This document shows positions 45,844-56,823 of a stretch of DNA of 64,000 bases, one piece after another; position 1 is the stretch's first letter, and the number at the start of each line of letters is the position of its first letter. Source of the stretch: Kalaharituber pfeilii (taxonomy: Eukaryota > Ascomycota > Pezizomycetes > Pezizales > Pezizaceae); assembly GCA_015179045.1 (NCBI GenBank), contig WHUZ01000007.1, forward strand, positions 496,001 to 560,000. The letters are read 5' to 3'. Below the pieces are notes generated by a model that made no database searches, was not told the origin of the DNA, and saw only the letters and a program-made list of their open reading frames with translations. The position numbers and the translations under genes are program-made.

Positions 45844-46807
45844 TTAAGCTTTCCTTGTGTTCAGAATCAATCTGTATACAGGTCAAATCAAGCCCATTTA
45901 ATGGGAAAGTAGTCATTTCAAAGCTAAAATTCAAGCGAAAGAAATCCAGTAGACTTACGCAATAATCAACCCATACAACCCCAAGACTTCCGCAAAAATC
46001 AAAATCAGTACCGTCCCCACAAACACCTTCTGTTGCTGTAAAAACGCCCTCACCCCCGCATTCCCTACAAGCCCGATTGCATACCCCGCTGTAGTGCCCG
46101 CAAGTCCAACGCTGAGCCCCGCAGCAAGGTGCATGATCCCCGAGAACAGCGCGTATGTTTTCGTCGGATCCATGTCGCCGGCGATTAGGACAGCAATAAC
46201 GAGCCCGTACACAGCAATGATACCGGCCATAATAACGGAAATGAGGGATTTCATGATGAGTTCGGGTTTAAAGGTTCCAACGCCGGCGATGCTGTTGTTG
46301 GATGGTCATCGGGGAAAGAGGACGAGAAAGTGTTAGTCGGACAACCATGGCTGCGGAGGCATGTGAAGATGGGTTGAAAAGATATGCGGAATGGAGGGGT
46401 TTACGAACGCTATTCCTGCCTTCGGGAGCGCAAAGGTGTTAGTATTTGGTGCTTCTTCCGGTAGGTTTCCCCTTCCCCCATCTCTGTATCTGCTGCCAAT
46501 CCTCTCGGAAGTGATCCCACGTACCTTTGCAGTGCCATAAGCTGCTCCAATCGACGAGAATATCATTGCAGATGCTCTAGCACAGCTCTAATTAGCTCCA
46601 AGTTTCATTTTTACCTCTCCACTAGACTCCTTTTCCGACTCGGGTGTCCACAAAATCAGCAACGACCTCCGAAAACCATGTAGAGCGTTACTCCGTTCGC
46701 CAATGATGGTTTGTCGTCTGAGGAAAGACAGAGCGATATAGAACTTACATTCCTGCGAAGCCCAAGAAGGGCGCATATACTGGCGTTGAATCCGTAATTG
46801 TAGGCAT
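45844..46807 (-). CDS. VMA11: V-type proton ATPase proteolipid subunit c' (160 aa)
   Basis: There are five exons, 46807-46749, 46576-46525, 46419-46409 (11 nt), 46291-45959 and 45871-45844. All joins keep frame. The product is a four-helix proteolipid: [35 protein letters not shown], then [41 protein letters not shown] and [18 protein letters not shown]. The proton-carrying Glu is in [22 protein letters not shown] and the VAVLIAG wording match c' (Vma11) rather than c (Vma3). It sits in the c-ring of the vacuolar membrane Vo sector. The 11-nt exon encodes only AGI plus part of one codon. The intron 2 acceptor (CCCGAAG) is weak but is preceded by a perfect TACTAAC. Family members have GIGIAG where this model gives GIAIAG. 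Confidence 0.92.
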
Positions 46808-47189
46808 CTTTGGTGTATAGCTTGTGATGGGCTCGGGTTTGGAAACGCGGTCGGTGAAAATGAGACGTCAGAACATAGGCAAGATCGTGAAGTGCCAAGA
46901 GGATCTAAAATCACGTGATATCGAGATCTGAACTTCGAGCGTTCCATGTTGGGGAACAAACTCGAAAACAAGGCCGCCTTACTTCATAGAGTTCATCATC
47001 TCAGAGGCACGAGTTTGGGGTAACTTCAGACTCTAGCGAAGGTTGTGCACGCAAGTTCAAACTTAAGGCCCAGGCCTTGTTTTCGAGTTTTTCGGTTTAT
47101 ACTGATTTGCGATGAATAAAGATACACGTAGGTGCACATTCAACTCGCCAACTCGCCAACCTATTCTCGCTACAAGTAGCTGCAACATC
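46808..47189. other. VMA11 upstream region
   Basis: This is the spacer between the VMA11 start (-) and the xylulokinase stop (-). It should carry the VMA11 promoter. I see no gene. Confidence 0.5.
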
Positions 47190-49078
47190 TTACTTGTGTG
47201 CACTAGAAACTATCCTCTTCTCAACCTCACTGAATGCCTTCAATATGTCTCCATAGGCTTCCCAAACACCCTCCTTATAAGCATCACCAATGCGCTTAAC
47301 CATTTTCTTTTCATCCCATCTTTCGCTTACAAAATCTTCGTACTTCTCTCCTCCCTTCCGCTCCACAGCCCAACAGGCTTTATAAGCGCCGCCAACAGCA
47401 CAGGCATTGCTTCCAACGTCAAGTTGATAGATACCCTCCGAACCACCTAGAACTTGACCAATGACCTCGCAAATTGCAGTATTTCGGGATGCTCCACCAA
47501 CAAGATACACTCGGCGTGGTTGCCTCTTTTGCTTATTCTCAGGGCAGGGCGAGAGCAGAGGAGCGGATCGAAGTCTCATACTCAAAGCTTGTGACTCAAT
47601 AATTGCACGAGCGTCATTATTAGGAAGTGACCATGCAGAAATATCATCAATCAAGTTTCTACCATCATAGGTATAGCGCCATGTCCCTGGCGGTGCTTGC
47701 GGGACAATCTCGGAAAGAGGAAAATAGACGCCAATTTTCGCAGGATCTGAAGGCGTTCTCTTACTCAACGGTGGAGTAGATAGTGCTATTTCATTGAATA
47801 GAGTCCACGAATCCTGGCCCGTTTCTATTCGCCCATGATGTGACTGAATCTCATCCCGAATATGTTCACGGGCCAGAGAGCCATTACAGTAGCAAAGCAT
47901 GAACATGAACAAACCTGATGTAGTGGGATGATCAAACAGGTGGTACGCAGGTGACGGATAGTAAGTAGGTGTAGACATTAGTAGAGTTGATGAAGTTCCC
48001 AAAGAGACAATAACATCCAAGGGTCGAAGAGGAAGGGCCAGTATAGTTGCAGGATTATCCCCGGTAAATGGCGTAATTGCACAGTCATTAAGAAAACCAT
48101 ACCGTTGGACAAAGTAATTGTTTATGGACCCAAGGACTTTACCACCATCGGGTTCAACTGGCCCAAGCTTCTCTCTCAGCTCCTTGACTCCGGCTTCTCC
48201 ATCGGCAGTTATTGCAAGCAATTCATCGTCCCATTGCTGCGCCTCCAGGTTCCACAGGTTCATTCCGCAAACATCGCTGATATCGGATGGAGAGATTGTA
48301 CCCAGGAACAGCGAAGCTAGAAATGAAGAAGCAAGAGTAATTCTCTTTGTGGCATTGTATATATCGGGAAGCCTTCGCTTTAGTCGCAGAATTTGCGGGC
48401 CAGTAAACCTCTATAGAAGGTTAGCAGTCAATGCAATTGAGGTATGAAGATGTCGAAAGAGGCTTACACGATGAGCATTTGAACCTGTTCTTTTGGCCAG
48501 CTCCTCTGGGCCCCCAATTTCCTTTTCAAATAATTCACATTCTGCTCGAGTGCTGTGGTCCTGCCAGTTTGGGGACCATGGATGAGTGAAAGCAATTGGA
48601 GAAAGCTGGTCAACTAATCTCTTTGTACTGTCAAGGTTGTCAAATGCCCTTTGGTAATCTTTGGACCAGAAGCTTGTTTCACCTGTCAGCTGCAGATCGT
48701 TTTGAATGGAGAAATTGACATACACCGACGCATGCTGTTGACCAGCACCTGAGACACCTTTCACTCTGGAAAAGTCAAATCCCTTCTCTTTCATTCTGGC
48801 CAGTATCAGATCTAAAGCTTCGATCCACATGGCAACAGGCGAATAAACTTCCTTTTCTGCACTGTTTTTGTGGACACCCTTCTGAACGTTATAATGGGGC
48901 AAGTCATCGTCAAAGTTGATAGCCTCCTCATGATGAGGTTGAAGATTGGAAGAAACAGCAACAACTGTGACAATTAAGCTGTCAATGTGAATTGGAATAT
49001 GACATCATTTAAGCACGTACCCTTCAATTGCTGAGTGGAAAGGTCGAAACCAAGATAAAGTGGACTGCTCTGCGCCAT
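47190..49078 (-). CDS. D-xylulose kinase (591 aa)
   Basis: Three exons, 49078-49021, 48964-48468 and 48410-47190, are joined in frame (GTACGT...CACAG and GTAAGC...TATAG). The protein is a full-length FGGY sugar kinase: N-terminal LYLGFDLSTQQLK (phosphate loop), VSGAGQQHASVYV, TGSNAHRRFTGPQI across intron 2, FTGDNPATILAL (with the catalytic-type Asp), VSLGTSSTLL, FMLCYCNGSLAREHIRD and VYLVGGASRN for ADP binding. The TGSNAH-RFTGPQ wording is typical of fungal xylulokinase. It phosphorylates D-xylulose with ATP to feed the pentose phosphate pathway and acts in the cytosol. The start at 49078 matches the family N-terminus. The gene is divergent from LOS1 across 1.4 kb. Confidence 0.94.
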
Positions 49079-50480
49079 GGTTACTTGATACCTAAGTAGG
49101 TGACTGAAATTGACGTGCTGATTTGGTTTGGTGAATGGCAGCCGTGGGAGGGCGAGTTTATAAAGTGGCATGAAGCGGCGAGAAGCCCGGTGAAGGCTGG
49201 GAATAGCTGGCCATTTTCAGTTGTGCGAAGCCGGCTGGATCTGAGGATGGTTATTTTCTGCGATGTGGGTTGCTTCTGTTCCGCAACTGGGGGGGTGCGC
49301 GAGTGGAGCGGGGCAGCAAGGAATTTACCTGGGGCTAATTTACCCGGTATCGATAAGCACTTCGGTTTCGAAACGGACGAGATGGGGTGGGGGGTTAGTC
49401 TCGTAACCGGGGGGAGGGTGATGTACTTCACACGAAGGGCTCCTTGTCACCTTGTCACCTTGTCGCGTACGTCTGGTCAATACTACGATGTACCCCGTGA
49501 GCACGCGAGCGGCCACGGCTCTAACTCGCCCACCCACGCCCTGGGCCGCAGCCGCTATCATATGCGTGCGCCATGTGAGTATGCATCTGGCTGGGAGCTG
49601 TGCTGCTGCGCTGAGTTTGGACATGTCAGGCACAGCAGCCTCACACTCGATTGCAATTCGCGCTGGGATATATGCGCATCCGCATCTGCATGTGTGGTGG
49701 GGATGGGCCACTGCCAGCTGGGACGAACGCACTGCGGTGGAGAGGGGCCGAGGAGAGCGTTAGCGCCACCCGTGGGCAGGCCGTGGGCGGGCCGTGGCCA
49801 GATGCCGGCGTCTGCCCTATGAACCACCGGCATTCTTCGGGCCGCGCAATTGCTGTATGATCCTCGTACAGCACTGTCCAGCTCGCCAAGGCCGGGTGAC
49901 AAAGAGGGAAGGCTTCCAGATCGCGCCGGAAGGACAGGCACAGGCACAGGCACACCACAGGCACAGGCACACACAGGCACAAGGCGCAGTTAATCTAACC
50001 ACGTCCCAGGAGTTAATTTGCGAGCGCCGAGATCGCCAAGTTGGTGGCATGGGTGTCACGTGAGGCTGCTGCCGCTGGTACTGCAGTTTGATGTGTCCTG
50101 AAAACTTTCCTTGCCAAAATCTGTGGTGGGGCTCTCGTCTACCTCCAACAGTCTGGCCCTCTTCTTTTCAACACCAACATCCAGAGCAGGCACACCCCAT
50201 CAGATAGCCACACAAGGAAAATCATCATCATTATCACAGTTCTTTGTGCCTGTACCCTATGATAAATTAATCTAGCCCCTGGCCACGATAAGTCCCGCAT
50301 GAGAATTCGGCCCCGCACAAAATAGCTCTACCGTTGACATTGCAACGGGTGCATCCATTCCCCCCCCCCCCCCCAGAGCTCCCCAAATCCAACAAACATC
50401 ATCACACAGTAAATATTTGGGTTCATTTCTTGGAGCAACACTGCATCCACGCTGCTAAGATTCTATCGCAGTCCGACAAG
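49079..50480. promoter_or_regulatory. GC-rich divergent region between xylulokinase (-) and LOS1 (+)
   Basis: The region has GC-rich DNA, an ACAGGC-type short tandem repeat (about 49933-49982) and a C run (about 50360-50374). Long open frames on both strands here follow from high GC and are not genes I can recognise. Promoters of both neighbours must lie inside. Confidence 0.5.
49933..49982. repeat. CAGGCA hexamer microsatellite
   Basis: Imperfect tandem AGGCAC/CAGGCA units run for about 50 bp. Confidence 0.8.
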
Positions 50481-53400
50481 ATGGAGCAAGTAAGCCTTCA
50501 TTTACTTCATTCATGCACTGCAAGTCAATATCGATGGCCCCGATGACAGAATTAACGTCATGAAGATCTTACAGGCAGTTGACATCTCGTTGAATTCCGG
50601 CGCTTCTCAGGATCTGAGAAGGCAGGTGCGTACTGCGGTCCTAGAGAATCACCATGTAGACAATATTAACGATTTTCTAGGCTCTGGAATTCCTACAGCA
50701 GGTCAAGGGTTCGCATGATAGCTGGCAAATCTGCCTGGGACTGTTCGTCGAAACTCCGACAGCTACTGAGATTGCTCGAGTTTTTGCCCTTGATGTCGTC
50801 AGTGCGGCCGTTCTCCGGCGCTATAGGGAGGGGAAGGACTTTACATCGCTCGAGATGGTTAAAGATACGCTGTTGAACTACATTCGAAACTCATATGGCC
50901 CCGGATCAACTACCTTTGACAATGCGGCAATCCAGAATAAACTGACGCAGACCATGACCTACCTCTTTCTCGCAATGTACGGAACTTCATGGGTCACCTT
51001 TTTTGATGAGATGTTACAATTAACATCAGGATCAGTAGATGGAGCCACAGGAAAGCAGCACCGTGATAATCTTCCTGGAGTAGTCTTCTATCTCAGAATA
51101 GTGGCAAGCATTCATGATGAAGTTGCCGATGTTCTTGTATCCAGATCCCAAGAGGAAGCTCAGAGAAATGGAATTTTAAAAGACCAAATCCGAGAGAGGG
51201 ACGTCGGGAAGTTAGTAACATCGTGGCATGAAATTCTGACCGAATGGAAGGATAAGAATGACGATATCGTCGAGATGTGTCTGAAAGTGATTGGAAGATG
51301 GGCGAGCTGGATCAGTATCTCACTAGTTCTTACTCGTGATTTTGTCAACTTTCTTTGGAGTCTTTTGACATATTCGGGTAAGGTGAAAGATGCATCGCTG
51401 GATGCAATGGCGGAAATTGTTGTCAAGAAGATGAGCCCTACGGATAAAATAGAGTTGATAGAGTTCATGAATCTTGTCGGAATGATCGGAGCTTTATTGG
51501 CTCAGGATCCTGCACTTCAATCCAAAACTCTGGCTTTTAATGTGGACCTTGCGGAGAGGGTTGCGCGGTTGGTGAATAATGTTGGTTCAGAACTGGTCCG
51601 AGGCATTGATATGGTATGTTGAAACACAAGGCATCATAAGGAAAAGTGGGTACTAATAAGTTGTTGCCTTCTTAATAGCGAAATCCAAATGAGCAAATCT
51701 TTTTTCGAGTCACTAATCTTATACAGCAACTTATGCCATCATTCTTTTTTTGCTTCTCTAACGAATACGACGAAGTATCTACGTCCGTTTTTCCATTTAC
51801 GGCAGAATTCCTATCATTCTATAGACAATATCGGAAAGAAGCAAATTCACTTCCACCAGAGTTCTCAGTGCTCCTCACACAGCTGCTGAACGCTATAATT
51901 GCTAAAATGCAGTACGATGAAACTACAAACTGGGGAGATGAGAATGAATTGACTGATGAAGCTGAATTTGTCGATGTTCGCAAAAAACTCAAGAACCTTC
52001 AAGATATGGTTGGTGCTATTGACCTGCAGTTACTAGTAGAGACTCTTTTCAATCTTGTAAACAATGCCCTTAACAAGCTAGGCCAAGGTGGCGCTGGTAG
52101 CATTGGCTGGCGAGAATTAGATCTTGCTCTGTATGAGATGCATGTCTTTGGGGATCTCGCCTTCCAAAATGGCAATCTATTCATAAAAACTGAGAATGGA
52201 GCAAGTCCTAACGGTGACGCAGCCGCAAGACTAGTGGCTATGGTGATAAAATTGATGAATTCAGGTAATATAGGGCTTCCCTAAAATTCTTAATATTCTA
52301 ACAATGCTAACCATACTGTGCAGAAGTGGCCTCATATCCTCATCCTTCTATCCAATTGCAATTCATGGAACTTGTTGTTCGCTATGTCAACGTTTTTGAT
52401 GTTCATAAAGAGCTCATCCCCCGAGCTTTGGAAAACTTTGTTGTCGGCTGTCACTCTACTCATGTTCGCGTCAGGACGAGAGCCTGGTACCTCTTTCAGA
52501 GATTTGTGAAAACTGTGCGAACCCAAATCGGAGACGTAGCAGAAACCGTTATTGTCGCTATCAGTGATTTACTAGAGATCAAAGCAGAACTTCCAGAAGA
52601 CAATGAAGATGACATGTCCTCAGATGATGGGAAAAAGCATGATGCCACTTTTGATAGTCAGCTCTATTTGTTCGAGACCGTTGGCAGTTTATCATCCTCA
52701 AACTCCATTCCTCAGGAGAGACAAGTGGCTCTTGCAAGAGACGTTATGAATCCCCTCTTCACAAACATAGAGGAGTGTCTAGCCCCGGCACAAAATGGTG
52801 ATGCTAAAGCAACTTTACAAATTCACCATGCTATTATGGCGTTGGGTACTTTAGCACGTGGTTTTTCTGAATGGGCACCCGGAACGAAAACGACTGCGCC
52901 TCCCCCAAGTGGCCTTGTATCAGAGGAATTCAATAAAGTTGCAGAAGCAGTTCTAGTCTCCTTAGAGACGTTGAGCAATGCTGTTGTTATTCGTGAAGCA
53001 GCAAGGTTTGCATTTTCAAGAATGGTTGGCGTCCTGGGACCCAGGATATTACCATTGCTTCCAAGGTGGATCCATGGCCTTCTTGTCAAAAGTTCATCGA
53101 AAGAAGAAATACAACTGTTCCTTAGACTCCTTGAGCAGGTTGTGCATGGATTCAAGGTATACATACACTTTTAAGCCATGCATGAAATGATCCAGCTAAC
53201 GTTACAGTCTGAAATTTTCGAAATTCTAAACTCCCTCCTGACTCCACTCTTAGAGGGAGTTTTCACAGCCATGGCGCAGCCTGCCGAAGGGACGGATGAT
53301 GAAATCCAGCTCAATGAGTTAAGGAGAGAATTCCTAAATTTTTTCCTTGTCATTATCAACAACGATTTAGGAAAGGTATTGGTGAGTGAACGTAAGTATA

Positions 53401-54049
53401 CTTCACCTGAGATCAACCTGCAAAACTTGAGACTAAACGTGAATAGAAAATCTACCAATGTTCGAGCAAATCGTTCAGGCAATCGAGCACTTCGCCAAAG
53501 AGAACAAAGATCCTCAAACACAGAAAATGGCGTTTGGGCTCATGAATAAGATGTCAAGTGTGCGTATTCGATCCACTCGTTCTAGGCCCACTGCCCTACT
53601 AACTGAAGTTATGTGAAGTCCGAGCAAATCACATTTCCAGGAATTGCAGATCTAATTCAACGATTCTCAGAAACATGTTGGGCAGTTCCGACCAGCCCTA
53701 GCTTCAATGCCAAAGATGCGCAAGCAAAACTTGTCCTCGGTGAAATTGGTGGTGTCCAAAAAGTCATATATATGAAGGCAGGAGATGATTTCGTGTCGTA
53801 AGTTCCATATTTGTCAAACGATTCTTAGGCGGAGGACTAAAAACGAACAGTTTCTTACGCAATATCTACTTTCCGTCTGTTGGCGCACCAACGCCACTAG
53901 TAGAAAAATATTTGAACGCATTGCAGTCGATGAACGAGAAAGATTTCAAAAAGTTTTTTAAGGTAAACCAGTACCTAGATATATCGCTGAGAATACCGAG
54001 CTAACATTACTGCCACCAGGACTTTGCATCTGGAAAATTTTCTGGTTAG
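50481..54049 (+). CDS. LOS1: Exportin-T (tRNA export karyopherin Los1), about 1009 aa, ten exons
   Basis: The exons are 50481-50489, 50575-50625, 50681-51613, 51679-52264, 52324-53156, 53208-53391, 53447-53559, 53619-53797, 53851-53962 and 54020-54049. All phases agree and give 1010 codons. The N-terminus (MEQAVDISLNSGASQDLRR, QALEFLQQVKGSHDSWQICL) and SWVTFFDEMLQL followed by LPGVVFYLRI are characteristic of exportin-T. Later HEAT-repeat segments include GWRELDLALYEMHVFGD and VRTRAWYLFQRFVKTVR. Los1 carries mature-end tRNAs out of the nucleus with Ran-GTP. The first exon codes for only three residues and the last for nine. Intron 7 uses a GTGAAG acceptor behind a perfect TACTAAC. The length is usual for fungal Los1 (about 1000-1100). 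Confidence 0.93.
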
Positions 54050-54390
54050 CCTGTCAACGCCTCCGGTTCGGTCTCGTTGCGTTCTTCTTCAGCAAACAAG
54101 AAGTCCTATGACAAGACACATCGTTTCATCCATTATCCCTCCGGGATAACTTCTTTAGATTCAACTAGATTTGAGACATACAGTTCTTGTCAACCTTTCT
54201 ATGCCATAATCAAACCGTGTACAAATTCCTTGCTGTACATGCTGAAGTCTCTTTGGTTTTGATTCCAACAGATCTTTTCATAGTTTTCTTTCCCTTTTGT
54301 CTCCATTTTTCTGGTGTACTATTTGGGTATGAATCTAGACGGTGCGGTGCGGGGTCTCCAAAATAATTTTTCGGATGTTCAGTTTTTTTT

Positions 54391-54423
<33 letters not shown>

Positions 54424-56823
54424 ATCTGTGGGATTTATTACATACGTTTGGTAATCTTTCAAACCTATAATTTTATGTATTTGTCTTTCGTGTTTTATTT
54501 ACCTTACTTAGATGGAGGCAATGACTTTTAATCTAATTTCTTGAGGATATGGAAAGGATAGTCTGGTTTGGACTGACACTAACTTTACATACTTGTACTC
54601 ATTCCATGTTTTCGGTCTTGTTAGGTGCCCAGTTTACAAGAGGAGGTAATGGATGCCAGCTTTAGGCCTCTGAATAAGTCTTACGTCCCTCTTTTGCACC
54701 ATTTATTGTACACTATTAAATAATATCTTCTATTGTACTAGTATTCTATCATAGACTCACAAACGTCCGCACCTATAGTAATAGAGTTCAGAGAACTGCT
54801 GCTACTTTATATCGTGTATCGGACTGAACGACGACCTGGTAGAGTGATAAGACCAGAGCGAGATGGAGTAAAGAAAATTACTAAAAGGAATTGACAGGTG
54901 AATGAAAGACATTATAGATTTTATACAAGGGATCATAAGACGAATTCTATGAAATTAGCGGCAAACTTCATTGTAACTCTATAATTGGGGTATTTTACAC
55001 AGCTTTTTAAATCATCGCTACACCGAAGGATATTGTAGCCTCTTTATCATCCAACCTGGGTACGAGAACACCTCCAACCAACCATTTGAAAAACAAGACG
55101 AAAGCAAAGGAATATGACACAAGTTTGGAAAACGCTTTGGCTGCACACAGATATGTTGAATCCTCATTTCCTTTCCACACGCCATGCCTACCCATTCCCT
55201 GTAACTAAATCTCTCTCTTTCCCAAATCCACCTCTGGCCTTCAAACCCTGCATCTTGGCAAAACTTTTCGACCTCCTCCTCACCCATTCTGTCTCCTCCT
55301 CCCCACACACACATGGCTTACCTTCCTTCAATAGTGCAGCAAGCACTACTACTTGTATATGCTTTACTTGATAGTTGGAGGGCCATATCGGGTGGGACGT
55401 ATCGCAGACGTGTTGCAGGATCGATGTGCTTTAGGGCCTAGCCTTGCATGCTAGGCCGTACCTGCACGAGAACCGATTACCAGTACCACTTCCTGCACCG
55501 CTTGTAGGAACCAACTGCAAAAAAAAAAAAAAAAAAAAAAAAAAATATGTATGCCCAGGCAGTTTCGATCCGATGCCCAAGAGCGACTCAGCTTGCTGAA
55601 GAGCGTTGGGTAGAAGGTCAACGTCTCAATCGTTCTCTCTATATATACAGTATATGTATAAGACAAATTGAGGTACTTCCTTGGCATTCGACGTATTTAT
55701 GGCTTACGCTTTGGTATTTCAACCACTTAGGTTTGATACATTGTTGCACATACTTTAAGACTCTAATGAGATGAAGCTCCAATGAAAATAAAGCTCATTA
55801 TGGAAAAGGAGCATCTAATGTAATTTAAAAGACAATTTTTATCTAAAATTTTCCTTCAGAAAAAAAAAGGAGAAAAAAAAAAAAAAAAAAGAAAGGAGGA
55901 ACTCGGGAATGAGAAAGCGAGTGACAAGGTGGCCGGGAGTGAATTCAAGAACAGGGTAACTCAGCTCACGGCTACACCACAGCTAATCCCTTATACTTCG
56001 TCCACTATATTTCCTTTCCAGCTTAGATGGACGTGCGAGAGAAGTTGCTTCTTTGGCACCTCTCTGAAAACTCGAGGATATGGTACTGAGATAGTACTAC
56101 GTATTCCGCCATAAATGTTTGATTCTAATCAACTAGTGCACTATCGCAATTCTTCCCTGTGGCTTATAAGCTGTAATAACAAATCCTGGAGAGCATGGTA
56201 TACATATCTGAAGAATTTAGTGCTCTTGTGCCAAGACTCCAAATTCAGAACGTAGAGGAAGTGTCGCCTACATAGGCAGCGGAGTAAAAGCAAGCGCCTC
56301 ACGGTTGGAAGGCAGAGAAGGTGACTGCCCGCGACTGGGTCCAATCCGGTGGGAGGCAAAGCATGTATTGCTAAGGCCGAGTGGCCGCGGTTCCTGTACC
56401 AATACTCTCGTCTGATTGGTTTCAGGTATTTGGCATAACTGCAAATTTGTGACAGCACCCTGACTCCAATTGAAGTAACTTGAATCTTCGTGCCATCCAT
56501 GCATGCAGTGGCCGAGACTCTGCCAAGTCGGCATCCCGACAATGGTTGCTTGCTGGCAACCAAGTGTTTACGCCAAGTTTAAGGCACCAAAACAAAGCGT
56601 CCCTTGTTACTGTGACTATCAACCAGTAAATATTATCATGCCTACTTTTTTGCTAACTTCTGCTAGATCCCACTGTTCCTGAACCTCGACACCCCTCGCC
56701 CACTCCTCCACTCAGACTGTGTCCACCCCCACCCTCACTAGCCATCAGACAGTCAGATATTCGCTCAGATCTGCAAGCCTTGCACCTCACGTTCCAGCTG
56801 GTTTTGTCACCACAAATCTCGCC
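54050..56823. other. 2.8-kb intergenic region with poly-T and poly-A tracts
   Basis: The first 400 bp carry the LOS1 3' UTR with T runs (54386-54423). An A run at about 55518-55545 and another A-rich run at about 55860-55895 are present. Just 3' of the first A run is a stretch with a tRNA-like D-arm (CAGCTTGCTGAAGAGC) that does not fold into a full tRNA. From about 56670 the DNA is C-rich, fitting the separase promoter. I see no gene. Confidence 0.45.

Noticed and set aside
49100..49980. Long open frames on both strands between xylulokinase and LOS1
   Set aside because: High GC lowers stop frequency; the predicted proteins are low-complexity and unrecognised.
55549..55625. tRNA-like D-arm wording (CAGCTTGCTGAAGAGCGTTGG)
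   Set aside because: No proper anticodon stem or GGTTCRA T-arm follows at the right distance.
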